A stretch of DNA of 64,000 bases, taken from positions 62,001 to 126,000 of the forward strand of contig CBIHNF010000005.1 in assembly GCA_966211335.1 (NCBI GenBank), given 5' to 3'. The notes under the pieces are model-generated. The model was not told the DNA's origin. It was given only the letters and a program-made list of their open reading frames with translations, and made no database searches. A program made the position numbers and the translations under genes. This DNA comes from JAPWJZ01 sp966211335 (GTDB lineage Bacteria > Pseudomonadota > Alphaproteobacteria > Micavibrionales > UBA2020). Positions 42,589 through 52,254 of the stretch are shown in pieces. Numbering within the stretch: position 1 is the first letter of the stretch; each line of letters opens with the position of its first letter.

Positions 42589-44142
42589 CTAGCGGCCGCC
42601 GCTTTCGCTGCGCTGGCGCAGGGCTTCGACCGTCATGAGCACGACGGAGTCGGCGGGGGTCATGCGTTCGGCTTCGGCGAACAGCTGGTGGCAGATATCC
42701 GCATAGGAAAAGCCCATGATATTGCGATGGTGGAGCAAGTATTCGACATAGCGGATGGCGCGGTCGATGAGCTTTTTGTTGCTGGGTTTCACCCAAGTCA
42801 TCACATTGCTTTCAAACCGGCCGAGACGCCCCATAACGAGCGTCGAGTGCATGTTCATAACAATCTTTAGAAACAGATGTTCGGCGAGTGGATGCAGGCC
42901 GTTCACGTTCATGCTGTGGCGGTGTTTCCCCAGTTCTAAGACCATCTCGTCTCCCGCGCGGTCAACGCGGAAGCGGTGCAGTTTTCCGGGGGCGACCAAG
43001 GCCTCCCGTGAAGGCACCGCGGCGGCAGAAAAATCAAAGCCTGTCAGGCGGTACATGCCGGCAACCGGTTCCAGCTCCTCCCATTCAATCGTGACGGGGT
43101 CGCGCAGCAGAATGCTGTGCCATGCCGCCATCGCATCAGCCGCTTCCGGCATGCACAGGAATGACAGGGCAGGGCGGCGATGCGCATCATGCTGGTTCTC
43201 AAAGGCGCGCTGTGAGAAAGTGGGCGATCGCTCTGTCGTATCGGTCAGGATGGTGATGCCGTATTCGCGCGTTTCATAGAGCAGGAAATCGCCGGCGTCA
43301 TAAATGCGTGATTCTTCCTCGATAAAACCTGTCAGGAAGGAAATATCCGTGTTCTGCAGGAATGCCAGCAGCTGCGACATGATGCTCATATCGCCGAATA
43401 GCGCCGCGCCCGCGCCCAGCATCAGTGCCGTGCTGGCCTGCATGCGTGTTGAACCGGACAGCGCCATGGGGCCGACGAAAAGGCAGATTTTTTCGATGCC
43501 AGCGTTTTCCAATACAAGCCGCGAGCGCTCCACCTGCTCGTGCAGCGCCTCAGACGGGTTGCAATAAAGGAAATAGGGTTTGCGCGACGACAGCCGCGCC
43601 GCTTCCTCCGTCGCGCCAATGACCGAAGGCGTCTCGCCGCCTTCCGTGCAACTGACCAGCAGGTCATGCGGGCCAAAACCAATCTCCCGCAGTTGCCTTG
43701 CGCCAAATTCAGGGTGGTCTTCAAAATTTTCGATGGAGTGGACAAGGGCTAAGTCGCCGCCGCTCATAAAACCCATGACCTTGTTCGCCGCCGCAGGATC
43801 GCTGCGGTGCATATGCCGCCAGATGTATTCGATGGACAGGGACAGCCGCCCCGTCGCCCCGCAGCCATAGAAAAATACGCGGTTGCCGGCGGCGAAAGTA
43901 TCGGCAATGGCTGCCTGCAGGCGTTTCAGTTCCGGTGCTTTGCCAATGACGTCGCGGATGACGCCGAGGTCGATCTCCTTCAAAATTTTCAGCGCAGCCG
44001 GAATGTCGTGCCGCGACAGTTCCGCCAGCTCATAGGTCAGCGGGTGGCGCTGCTCCGTTGGGAGTGAACCCAGCTGGAACTGCGCCGCGACGGCAATGAA
44101 CGCTTCGGCTTTCGCCTTTGAATCGCTCAAGTGAGGCTCCAC
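42589..44142 (-). CDS. Enlarged MurQ-family SIS-domain protein
   Basis: The 517-residue protein has the hallmarks of N-acetylmuramate-6-phosphate etherase and the related glucokinase regulatory protein: LPTEQRHPLTYEL near the N-terminus, the sugar-phosphate loop FFYGCGATGRLSLS, SCTEGGETPSVIGATEEA, ALSGSTRMQASTALML, and a C-terminal NMHSTLVMGRLGRFESNVM with KLIDRAIRYV. Bacterial MurQ has about 300 residues; here roughly 170 extra residues lie between the STRM motif and the C-terminal part. The start is a GTG at 44142, inside the end of the PIG-L gene (16-base overlap), so it is translationally coupled. It probably acts on a phosphorylated amino sugar, but the catalytic identity of the loop residues is uncertain. 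Confidence 0.85.
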   Translation of the reverse strand: MEPHLSDSKAKAEAFIAVAAQFQLGSLPTEQRHPLTYELAELSRHDIPAALKILKEIDLGVIRDVIGKAPELKRLQAAIADTFAAGNRVFFYGCGATGRLSLSIEYIWRHMHRSDPAAANKVMGFMSGGDLALVHSIENFEDHPEFGARQLREIGFGPHDLLVSCTEGGETPSVIGATEEAARLSSRKPYFLYCNPSEALHEQVERSRLVLENAGIEKICLFVGPMALSGSTRMQASTALMLGAGAALFGDMSIMSQLLAFLQNTDISFLTGFIEEESRIYDAGDFLLYETREYGITILTDTTERSPTFSQRAFENQHDAHRRPALSFLCMPEAADAMAAWHSILLRDPVTIEWEELEPVAGMYRLTGFDFSAAAVPSREALVAPGKLHRFRVDRAGDEMVLELGKHRHSMNVNGLHPLAEHLFLKIVMNMHSTLVMGRLGRFESNVMTWVKPSNKKLIDRAIRYVEYLLHHRNIMGFSYADICHQLFAEAERMTPADSVVLMTVEALRQRSESGGR

Positions 44143-44966
44143 ATGCGTTCGCGATACACATTCTCGCCGGAGGCGGCATGTTCATAGGCGAGGCTGTCCT
44201 TGATGAAGCCGTCGTAATCAGCATAGATCAGCTTCATCTGGCTTTCATAGGCATGAAGGCTGTCGTAGGTTTTGCGCAGTTCGGCTTCGGTCGCAATCAA
44301 CTCCTCGCTTTTGGCCTTCAGCGTTTTGGCGGACGCATGGGCGAGGGCGCCAAGGTAGAGGGGCAGGGTTTCTTCCCGGTGTGCGCCGGGCGGCATGAAA
44401 TGCGTCAGGTAATGATATTTTTCGAGCGCCTTGCGCATCTCGGCATCGGAAACCGCGGGCAATTGCGCATCGCTGCAAATCTCCTGCATGCGGCTCTGCA
44501 GGATGCCGGGCCAGAGAATATAGGGCCGGTCTTCGTAGAATTTCACCGGCGTCGCCGTAATGCGCCGCCCGGCTTCAAAGGCAATGCGGTGGTCGATATG
44601 CGTGCCGGCACCGAGCGGGAAGATGGCCAGGTCAATTTTATGCACCGCAAAAAATTCTTCCAGCCGCTTTTGCACGCGCTGAATATCTTGTTCCTGGCTG
44701 CCGTCCATCTTGCCGAGGAAAAGTTCTTTCACCGATTTATAGCGGCTGTCGCGGTCGGGCGCGTCAAGCTCGTCCAGGAAGTGGCCTTCCGCGCCGATGA
44801 TTTTCAAGGCCGCCGCCTCTTCTTTCTTGCGGTTGTCGGAATTGGTACCGGCGGAAAAAATATCGACGACGATGATCTTGTTGCCCGCCGCGCGCTGTCG
44901 TTGGATATAGATGCCGCAGGAAAGCACGGCGTCGTCGATATGGGGCGAAACGATGCAGATTTTCAT
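44127..44966 (-). CDS. PIG-L/LmbE-family N-acetylsugar deacetylase
   Basis: The 279-residue protein has the zinc-binding motif ICIVSPHIDDAVLSCG near the N-terminus (His-x-Asp-Asp) and the third ligand in GAGTHIDHRIAFEAGR. PIG-L enzymes deacetylate GlcNAc-containing glycolipids, thiols or antibiotics. The C-terminal half is helical and less typical, with LKAKSEELIATEAELRKTYD looking like a coiled coil. The ATG at 44966 places the motif at the usual distance from the N-terminus; the frame is open to 45029. It is followed, with a 16-base overlap, by the MurQ-family gene, and diverges from a GlmS-like SIS gene, which suggests amino-sugar metabolism. Confidence 0.9.
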   Translation of the reverse strand: MKICIVSPHIDDAVLSCGIYIQRQRAAGNKIIVVDIFSAGTNSDNRKKEEAAALKIIGAEGHFLDELDAPDRDSRYKSVKELFLGKMDGSQEQDIQRVQKRLEEFFAVHKIDLAIFPLGAGTHIDHRIAFEAGRRITATPVKFYEDRPYILWPGILQSRMQEICSDAQLPAVSDAEMRKALEKYHYLTHFMPPGAHREETLPLYLGALAHASAKTLKAKSEELIATEAELRKTYDSLHAYESQMKLIYADYDGFIKDSLAYEHAASGENVYRERMWSLT

Positions 44967-45055
44967 AGGCGCGCCTTTTATACTGTCAGGGGGTTGGGAA
45001 GTTCCGCGAAGATAGGCTAGTATAGCCAAGGCCGGATTTTTTGAGGAGAGATTTC

Positions 45056-46033
45056 ATGACTGCCGCTGAGAGCTTTTTCCTGTTAAGTGAAATGCGGGAA
45101 GCGCCGGAAATCATCCGCCGGTTCAACCCTGCCTCCGCCGCAACATGGGCGGCCGAGATTGCGTCTAAAGGCAGGCTGCTGGTTACCGGCGAAGGCTCCA
45201 GCCGCATTTTCCCCGCCAAGAACATGATCGCCCTCGCGCGACAAAGCGGGGCACCGCTGCAGGTCTTTACGGCCGGTGCGCGGGAAGCGGCGGAATACAA
45301 GCTCGAGGGTTTCAGCGTCGTCGCGCTCAGCAACAGCGGCCGTACGCGGGAAGTTATCGGCTTTTGTGAAGGGTTGATGGCGCCGCTTTATGCGATTACT
45401 GCCAATACAGGCAGCAGGCTGACGGAAATGACGAAAAACAGCATCACCCTTTCCTGCGGGCCGGAGCGCGCCGTGGCGGCATCGAAAAGCGTGGTCGAAC
45501 AGGCGCTGGTGGTGCAGGCGCTGCTGCAGGGGGTGGATTGGGGCGCAAAAGATAAGGCTGCCGATGCTGCGGCCGCCGTGCTGGCCGAAAAACTGCCGCA
45601 GGAAATGATTGATGCCGTCGCGAATGCCCGCACCGTTTATTTCGCGGGGCGCGATGATGGCGTTGGGGAAGAGCTGACGCTGAAAATGAACGAGATCGCC
45701 CGCCAGAAAAGTGACTACCTTGAAGGCACCTATGCGCTGCACGGCATTGAAGAGGTGATGAAGCCCTATGAAACCGTGGTGCTGATCGAGCCCTTCGCGG
45801 CGGAGATCGCGCAATACCAGAAAATCCTGAGCCAAGGCGTTGGCATGCGCGTGATTGCGCTGGCGTCTTTTGACACGCCGTTCCCGACTTTCAAGCTGCC
45901 GCGCGTGCAAGGGTTTGACGGCTACATCCGCCTTATGGCGGGCTGGAATGTTATCACTTCGGCCGCGCTTGCCAATGAAATTGATATCGACAAGCCCGTG
46001 CGCGTGCGCAAGGTCGGCAACGAAATCAACTAG
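45056..46033 (+). CDS. GlmS-like SIS-domain aminosugar isomerase/deaminase
   Basis: The 325-residue protein has two SIS domains and resembles the isomerase half of glucosamine-6-phosphate synthase, as in AgaS, FrlB and NagB-II proteins, without the glutamine amidotransferase half. Visible hallmarks are LSEMREAPEIIRRF at the N-terminus, LLVTGEGSSRIFPAKNM, VVALSNSGRTREV, ERAVAASKSVVEQALV and YALHGIEEVMKPYETVVLI. It probably deaminates or isomerises a hexosamine phosphate. GAGGAGAG lies 5 bases before the ATG at 45056, which is preferred to the frame start at 45041. It diverges from the PIG-L/MurQ-family pair. Confidence 0.9.
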   Translation: MTAAESFFLLSEMREAPEIIRRFNPASAATWAAEIASKGRLLVTGEGSSRIFPAKNMIALARQSGAPLQVFTAGAREAAEYKLEGFSVVALSNSGRTREVIGFCEGLMAPLYAITANTGSRLTEMTKNSITLSCGPERAVAASKSVVEQALVVQALLQGVDWGAKDKAADAAAAVLAEKLPQEMIDAVANARTVYFAGRDDGVGEELTLKMNEIARQKSDYLEGTYALHGIEEVMKPYETVVLIEPFAAEIAQYQKILSQGVGMRVIALASFDTPFPTFKLPRVQGFDGYIRLMAGWNVITSAALANEIDIDKPVRVRKVGNEIN

Positions 46034-46038
46034 GCCAG

Positions 46039-48006
46039 TTATTTCGGCGCGGGCTTGGCATTGGCCTGTTTTGCGGGCGCTTTCTTCTCCGGCCGAGAAA
46101 TCTCCACTTTCTCGGTCAGCCCGGGCGGTGTGAAGCCGAAAAGATCGGCGTAGAAGCCAAATTCCAGCTCCAGCACGCGGCGGCTGGTTTCCGCCTTTCT
46201 GAAGCCGTGGCCTTCACCCTCGAATTCGTAATGCGCGACAGGCAGGCCCTTTTGCTTCATGGCATCGACCATGGTTTGCGCCTGTGACGGCGGCACGACC
46301 TTGTCGTCCAATCCTTGAAAGAAAATCGCCCCTGCCGCCATTTTATCAAGGTGGTTGATGGGCGAACGTTCTTTATAAACCGCTTCCGTTTCCGGCAGCG
46401 GCCCGACAAGGCGGTCCATATAGCGGGCTTCGAACTTATGCGTTTCCGCGGCGAGGAGCATCAGGTCGCCGATGCCATAGTGGCTGGCACCCGCCTTGAA
46501 GACATCGCTGGAGGTGAGGGCAGCCAGAACAGTAAACCCGCCTGCGCTGCCGCCGCGAATGGCTACGCGCTCGGCATCGACCTTGCCTTCTTTGACAAGG
46601 TGCTTCACAACTGCAACGCAGTCTTCCACATCGGCGACGCCCCAGTTGCCATCCAGCTTCTGGCGGTAATCGCGCCCATAGCCGGTGGAGCCCCGATAGT
46701 TGACATCGACCACGGCAAACCCCCTCGTCGTCCACCATTGTTTCGCTGCCGAAAAAGCGGTGCTGGCGGCAGAGGTCGGGCCGCCATGGATCATGACGAT
46801 CAGCGGCGGCTTTTCGCCATCCTTCGGCTTGAAACTGTCATTCACGGGCGGGTAATAAAAGGCATGCGCGGTATCGCCGCCGGCGGTCGGGAAGGAAATT
46901 TCTTCCGGCGCGGAAATGTTTTTGGCATCGAGCAGGGCAGGGCCGGCGGCCTTGATGAGTTGCCCGCCCAGTTGCAGGCTCGTCGGCGCGTCAGATGCGG
47001 TGACAAGCGTTGCAAGCGTTTTGCCGACTGGCACCGGGCACTGGCCTTGCGGCGGCAGGCCAAGGTCGCGAACACCGCCATTTTCAATGGCAACGGCCGT
47101 CGACTTGCCGCCTTTCGAGACAACGGCAACAATGCCGCCCTCCGCCGTGAAGTCGTAATATTTATTGCCGAAGACCCAATGCGCGCCGCCGATTTCGCCA
47201 TCGGCAAGCTTGGTAACGGCCTGAACCGTGCCCTTGTCGTCCTGCTTGTATAAATTCCACCAGTTGCTGCGGTCGGTGCAGAAATACAGCTCGCCGTCTT
47301 TCGACCAATCGGGCTGCACCACGGCTTCGCGCTGCTTGTCGCCCGCGACGGTCACGGTGTTTTTAAGGCCGCTTGCATCGAGATCGGCGACCTGCAGCTG
47401 TGTTGCATCCCAGGGCATGTCGGGGTGCTGCCATGAAATCCACGCCAGCTTCTTACCATCTGGCGAGGGGCGCGGGCTGGCGAGGAAGTCGGGGCCTTTC
47501 ACCAGTACCGTGCCTTCATTGGTGGAGGCATCATCGCTGACGGAGAGGCGCACGATAGCGGCTTCGGGGTCGGTCGCCGGGCGGTTGCGGTGGTCTTCGC
47601 GCACGCAGACGATATCATCGCTGCCAGGGATAAAGCGGAAATCGGCGTAGCGGCAGCCGCTGACGGACGCAATCTGGCGTGGCGGCTTTTCGCCGTCGAT
47701 GAGCCAGACGGAATTGTCGCTTTTCTCGCTATAGACAATACGCCCGTTGTGCACGGCATAGGCTCCACCGCCATATTCATGGACGCGGCTGGCGACATTG
47801 ACGGGCGGCGGCGTGACATCATCCAGCGTGCCATCCGGCAGCCGGCGCACAAGGGCGGAGCGGCCCTGTTCCTTGGGGCGTGATTCAAGCCAGTACAAGG
47901 TTTCACCATCGGCGGAAGCGTTGCCGAGGCCGACGCTGCTGCCGGTGACAGAATCGGCGCTGAGCTTCGATGTCCAGGTGCCGCAGGTTGCTGAAACTTC
48001 CGTCAT
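46039..48006 (-). CDS. S9-family prolyl oligopeptidase / acylaminoacyl peptidase-like
   Basis: The 655-residue protein has an N-terminal seven-bladed beta-propeller region (about 1-390, with several W/Y-D-x-x-G-like blades such as KPPRQIASVSGCRYADFRF) and a C-terminal alpha/beta-hydrolase peptidase domain. The catalytic Ser is in RGGSAGGFTVLAAL, the Asp in FQGLDDKVVPPSQ and the His in FEGEGHGFRKAE; LIVMIHGGPTSAAST is the oxyanion-hole strand. No signal peptide is visible, so it is cytoplasmic. It ends 5 bases from the end of the convergent SIS gene. It cleaves short peptides; substrate preference is unknown. Confidence 0.93.
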   Translation of the reverse strand: MTEVSATCGTWTSKLSADSVTGSSVGLGNASADGETLYWLESRPKEQGRSALVRRLPDGTLDDVTPPPVNVASRVHEYGGGAYAVHNGRIVYSEKSDNSVWLIDGEKPPRQIASVSGCRYADFRFIPGSDDIVCVREDHRNRPATDPEAAIVRLSVSDDASTNEGTVLVKGPDFLASPRPSPDGKKLAWISWQHPDMPWDATQLQVADLDASGLKNTVTVAGDKQREAVVQPDWSKDGELYFCTDRSNWWNLYKQDDKGTVQAVTKLADGEIGGAHWVFGNKYYDFTAEGGIVAVVSKGGKSTAVAIENGGVRDLGLPPQGQCPVPVGKTLATLVTASDAPTSLQLGGQLIKAAGPALLDAKNISAPEEISFPTAGGDTAHAFYYPPVNDSFKPKDGEKPPLIVMIHGGPTSAASTAFSAAKQWWTTRGFAVVDVNYRGSTGYGRDYRQKLDGNWGVADVEDCVAVVKHLVKEGKVDAERVAIRGGSAGGFTVLAALTSSDVFKAGASHYGIGDLMLLAAETHKFEARYMDRLVGPLPETEAVYKERSPINHLDKMAAGAIFFQGLDDKVVPPSQAQTMVDAMKQKGLPVAHYEFEGEGHGFRKAETSRRVLELEFGFYADLFGFTPPGLTEKVEISRPEKKAPAKQANAKPAPK

Positions 48007-48215
48007 TTTTTTTTCGCTCCGTTTTTGACTTCAGGAAAGTTTATACCGCCATGCTTAAGGGCGGGTTAATTTAGCGGTAACGAATTTTTAACTCTTTGGC
48101 GTTTTTTCATGATACGCCCGTTTTAAAATTCACTTATTGCCTAAAATGCCGCTGGAAATTTACCTGAAGCACCTATCTTTGATGTACCATAAAAGGATCT
48201 TCGGGAGAACACAGC

Positions 48216-50090
48216 ATGACGCAGCCGTACTACGTTTCGGACCTCGAGAGCGGTACCCAGTGGGCCAATAACGGCACCGGTCTTTCGCTGAATTACATGT
48301 TCTTCACCTCGGCGCCCAGCTATTACACCTCATCCGATTACGAAACCCACGGCTTTCGCACCTTCACGACCGCGATGAAGGCGGCAACGGTTGATGTGCT
48401 GAACCAAATCAGCTCCTTCACCAATATCACCTTCCATGAAGTCACCACGGTTGCGCAAACGCAGATCGGCTATGGCCAGGCTATTTTGACGAATGACGCC
48501 GAGGCCTGGACCTATTATCCCGACCCGGTCGACCCCGCCGGCGGCGACGTCTGGGGCAACACGACCTATTTCAGCGATGCCGATATCGGCCATGGACAGT
48601 ATGACTTTATGACGCTGATCCATGAAACCGGCCATGCCCTTGGCCTCAAGCACAGTTTTGAAACGCCGGGCGCGCTGCCGACGGCGGAGGACACGACGCA
48701 ATATACGGTTATGTCCTATACCAACTCGCCTTACTACGGCAATCATTACCCCGAAACCTACATGCTTTACGATATCGCGGCGCTGCAGGCGCTGTACGGC
48801 GCGAACATGAACTACGCGACCGGCGATGACAATTACGCGCTGAAATCCGGCCATATCTACACCATCTGGGATGCGGGCGGGAATGATACCTTTGACGGCT
48901 CCGCGCTGACCGCCGCTGCGACCATCGATATCCGCGCGGGGCATTTCAGCTCCGTCGGCATGACTAACAATATCGCGATTGCCTATAACGTGACGATCGA
49001 GAACGCCAATGGCGGCGCGGGGAACGATACGATTTACGACAACGCGGCCGCCAACCACATCGCCGGCAACGGCGGTAATGATACGATTTACCTCAGCGGC
49101 GGCAACGACGTCGTTGATGGCGGTAACGGTACCGATACCGTTGTCTTCGCGGATACCGTGCATAACTACACCTTCGATTTCACTAACCCTGCCGATATCA
49201 TCGGCACCTCCACCGCCGGCGGCGCTGATGATTTCCTGAACGTCGAAACCTTTAAGTTCAGCGACGGCACCTATTCATTGGCGCAGCTGGAAACGCTGTT
49301 CAGTGGCGGGTCTGGTGGCGGTGGTGGTGGTTCTGGCGGCGGTACGCCCACGACCGACTTCACCGGCACCGCGCTGAAAGACATTCTGATTGGCTCGACA
49401 GGCGATGACACCATGCACGGCCTTGCGGGCAACGATACGCTGACATCCCTTGGCGGCAATGACACGCTGGATGGCGGCCTCGGGTCCGACCGCATGGGCG
49501 GCGGCGATGGCGACGATATTTATTACGTCGACAGCACGGGCGACCGCGTGATCGAAGCCAATACGGTTGCCGGCGGCACAGACCTTGTCCACAGTAGCGT
49601 CAACTTCACGCTTGGTGTCGGTCTTGAAAACCTGATCCTCGATGGTTCGACCGCCGTCGTCGGCAATGGCAACGCGCTCGCCAATGACATCACAGGTAAC
49701 AGCGCCAACAACCGCATGGCTGGTCTCGGTGGCGATGATATTCTGGATGGCGGCGCAGGCAAGGACCTGCTGACCGGCGGCCTTGGCGCTGATACCTTCG
49801 TCTTCCATGCCGCGACCGCCTTCACCAACCCCGATACTGTTGCTGATTTCAGGGTCGTCCAGGGCGACAAGCTCGACATCAGCGATCTTTTGACCGGCTA
49901 TGACCCGCTTGTGGACAGCCTGACCGATTTCGTGCAGATCACGCAAGTCGGCCATACCAGCACATTGAAAGTTGATCTGGATGGCACCGGCACCACCTAC
50001 GGCTTCCAGACGGTCGCGACGCTGACAGGTGCCTACAACATCACCGACGAAGACGCGCTGGTGACCGCGCATAACCTTATCGTCTCCTGA
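48216..50090 (+). CDS. Serralysin-like (M10B) metalloprotease with RTX repeats
   Basis: The 624-residue protein has a zincin domain (about 1-240) with H136-E-x-x-H140-x-x-G-x-x-H146 in LIHETGHALGLKH and the Met-turn YTVMSYTN (M166), as in serralysins. It then carries RTX calcium-binding nonapeptides (GGAGNDTIYDN, GGNDTIYLSGGNDVVDGGNGTDTVVF and, after a Gly-rich linker GGSGGGGGGSGG, GGNDTLDGGLGSDRMGGGDGDD and GADTFVFH). The last 50 residues end in a hydrophobic tail typical of type I secretion substrates. No N-terminal signal peptide is present, in agreement with secretion by an ABC-type I system, which is not in the window. GGGAG precedes the ATG. Confidence 0.94.
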   Translation: MTQPYYVSDLESGTQWANNGTGLSLNYMFFTSAPSYYTSSDYETHGFRTFTTAMKAATVDVLNQISSFTNITFHEVTTVAQTQIGYGQAILTNDAEAWTYYPDPVDPAGGDVWGNTTYFSDADIGHGQYDFMTLIHETGHALGLKHSFETPGALPTAEDTTQYTVMSYTNSPYYGNHYPETYMLYDIAALQALYGANMNYATGDDNYALKSGHIYTIWDAGGNDTFDGSALTAAATIDIRAGHFSSVGMTNNIAIAYNVTIENANGGAGNDTIYDNAAANHIAGNGGNDTIYLSGGNDVVDGGNGTDTVVFADTVHNYTFDFTNPADIIGTSTAGGADDFLNVETFKFSDGTYSLAQLETLFSGGSGGGGGGSGGGTPTTDFTGTALKDILIGSTGDDTMHGLAGNDTLTSLGGNDTLDGGLGSDRMGGGDGDDIYYVDSTGDRVIEANTVAGGTDLVHSSVNFTLGVGLENLILDGSTAVVGNGNALANDITGNSANNRMAGLGGDDILDGGAGKDLLTGGLGADTFVFHAATAFTNPDTVADFRVVQGDKLDISDLLTGYDPLVDSLTDFVQITQVGHTSTLKVDLDGTGTTYGFQTVATLTGAYNITDEDALVTAHNLIVS

Positions 50091-50178
50091 TAACCTCGCC
50101 CCGCTAAACGCAGGCTGGACAGCGCGCACGACGGCTGCTATGTGAGCATATAGCCCCGCCGTTCAAAAAGGTGCGCCC

Positions 50179-52248
50179 ATGCCCGTACTCAAGCATAATG
50201 ACAGTTTCGCGGTTCTCGACGATAGCGGCAACGCGCTCGAGCGGAATGAGAAAGAACATCATATTGCCGATGGTATTTTCTGGCGTGACACACGCATTCT
50301 GTCCCGCGCTCTACTGACAACCCGTGGGGCGCTTCCTGCGATGGTTTCCAGCGAGCTGTCGCCGGATAATGTGCTGCTGACGGTGAAGCTGACAGCCGCA
50401 GGTGCAGATATCCGCCGCAGCATCTTCCTGTGGCAGGGCAGGCTGTACGAGGAGCTGGTGGTCACCAACTCGACGTCGGGCGACCTCGATTTCCCGCTTG
50501 AGTTGACCTATGGCGCCGATTTCCTCGATATTTTTGAAACCCGCGGTTGGCCGCGCGAGGCGCGGGGCGAGCATCTGGATGCGCCGTCATCAGGCATATC
50601 CTTCCAGTATCGCGGGCATGACAAGGTGGTGCGCAAATCCGCGGTCAGCTTTTCGGAAGCGCCTGCCATCAAGGGCAAAACCGCGTCCTTTCACTGGCGT
50701 CTGGCGGCGGGTGACAGCAAGACTTTATACATCTGCGCAGGTCTTGATGATGGGGCCGTGCCTATATCGCCCGCGGTATATGCAGCGCGGCAGCGCGATG
50801 CTGAAGATTTTATCCGCCGCCAGCTCTCCCGCCGCCCGGTCATCACCTCCTCGAACCCCGCTTTCGACCGCTGGGTGGAGCGGGACGCCGTCGATATCGC
50901 GCTGCTGACAACGGAATTCGAGACGGGGCCATACCCCGCCGCGGGTATTCCGTGGTACAGCACGCCTTTTGGCCGCGACGGCATCATCACCGCCTTTGAA
51001 TTGCTGTGGCAGAACCCGGCCCTCGCGCGCGGCGTTCTCGGCTATCTGGCCGCACATCAGGCCGACGCCGTTATTCCCTATCGTGATGCGAGCCCCGGTA
51101 AAATCATGCATGAAATCCGCCTCGGCGAAATGGCCGACGCGGGCGAAGTGCCGCATACGCCCTATTACGGCACGGTCGATGCGACGCCGCTGTTCATCTC
51201 CCTTGCCGGCGGCTATTTTACGCGCACGGGCGACGTCGCATTCCTGACGCAACTTTGGCCGCATATCGAGCGCGCGCTTGACTGGATTGACAAGTACGGC
51301 GACCGCGACGGCGACGGCTTCGTCGAATACCAGCGGGATGCTGAAAAGGGTCTCAATAATCAGGGTTGGAAAGATTCCGGTGACTGCATTTCGCACATCA
51401 ACGGCGAGCTTGCCGCAGGCAGCATCGCGCTCTGCGAAGTGCAGGGCTATGTCTATGCCGCCAAAATCGCTGCCGCGGCGATTGCGGAAGCTTTGGATAA
51501 GTCGGGCACTGCTGAAAAATTGCGTGGGCAGGCGGAGACGCTCAAGGCCAAATTCAACCGCGATTTCTGGTCAGACGCGCTTGGCAGCTATGCGTTGGCG
51601 CTGGATGGCGCGAAGCAGCCCTGCCTTGTCAGCACCTCCAACCCGGGGCACTTGCTGTTCTCCGGCATTGTGCCTCCGGACCGCGCGCCGCTTGTCGCTG
51701 CGCGGCTGATGTCGGCGGATATGTTCAGCGGCTGGGGCATCCGTACCCTGTCGTCGCGCGAGAAGCGGTATGAACCTTCCCGCCACCCCGAAGGCTATCA
51801 CAACGGCACCGTCTGGACGCATGACACCGCGCTCTGCGGCGCAGGCTTTGCACGCTACGGCATGCAGGACAAGGCATCGACCCTGTTAACCGCCCTATTC
51901 GAGGCGGCGCAATATTTCCCGCTCATGCGGTTGCCGGAATTGTTCGGCGGCCTGCCACGCGAAACGGGCAAGGCCCCCGCGCCTTATCCCGTCGCCTGCA
52001 ATCCGCAAGCCTGGGCGAGCGCCAGCGGCTCCCTGCTGCTGCAGGCGATGCTGGGCATCGAGGTGGATGGCCGCAGCCGGACAGTCACTGTGCGCAACCC
52101 GCAATTACCGCCTTGGCTGGATAAACTGTCGGTCGCCGGTCTTTCAGTGGCAGATGGCGCAATTTCGCTCGAATTCGTGCGGGAGGCAGGAGCGACAAAA
52201 GTTGAGGTTATCGCCAAGTCGCCGGGGGTTATCTTCACGCAGGGTTAA
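50179..52248 (+). CDS. Glycogen-debranching-type amylo-alpha-1,6-glucosidase
   Basis: The 689-residue protein has the N-terminal GDE_N_bis-like beta domain (HIADGIFWRDTRILSRALL, SRSIFLWQGRLYEELVVTN-type segment) and a C-terminal (alpha/alpha)6-barrel catalytic domain of the GH15/GH100-like fold (AAGIPWYSTPFGRDGIITAFE, WIDKYGDRDGDGFVEYQRDAEKG with LNNQGWKDSGDC, and GYHNGTVWTHDTALC). Acidic residues in FGRDG and QGWKDSGD are likely catalytic. It lies 88 bases after the RTX protease, so may be co-transcribed, but no functional link is evident. It probably removes alpha-1,6 branches from glucans; an unusual substrate cannot be excluded. Confidence 0.87.
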   Translation: MPVLKHNDSFAVLDDSGNALERNEKEHHIADGIFWRDTRILSRALLTTRGALPAMVSSELSPDNVLLTVKLTAAGADIRRSIFLWQGRLYEELVVTNSTSGDLDFPLELTYGADFLDIFETRGWPREARGEHLDAPSSGISFQYRGHDKVVRKSAVSFSEAPAIKGKTASFHWRLAAGDSKTLYICAGLDDGAVPISPAVYAARQRDAEDFIRRQLSRRPVITSSNPAFDRWVERDAVDIALLTTEFETGPYPAAGIPWYSTPFGRDGIITAFELLWQNPALARGVLGYLAAHQADAVIPYRDASPGKIMHEIRLGEMADAGEVPHTPYYGTVDATPLFISLAGGYFTRTGDVAFLTQLWPHIERALDWIDKYGDRDGDGFVEYQRDAEKGLNNQGWKDSGDCISHINGELAAGSIALCEVQGYVYAAKIAAAAIAEALDKSGTAEKLRGQAETLKAKFNRDFWSDALGSYALALDGAKQPCLVSTSNPGHLLFSGIVPPDRAPLVAARLMSADMFSGWGIRTLSSREKRYEPSRHPEGYHNGTVWTHDTALCGAGFARYGMQDKASTLLTALFEAAQYFPLMRLPELFGGLPRETGKAPAPYPVACNPQAWASASGSLLLQAMLGIEVDGRSRTVTVRNPQLPPWLDKLSVAGLSVADGAISLEFVREAGATKVEVIAKSPGVIFTQG

Positions 52249-52254
52249 CAAGGG

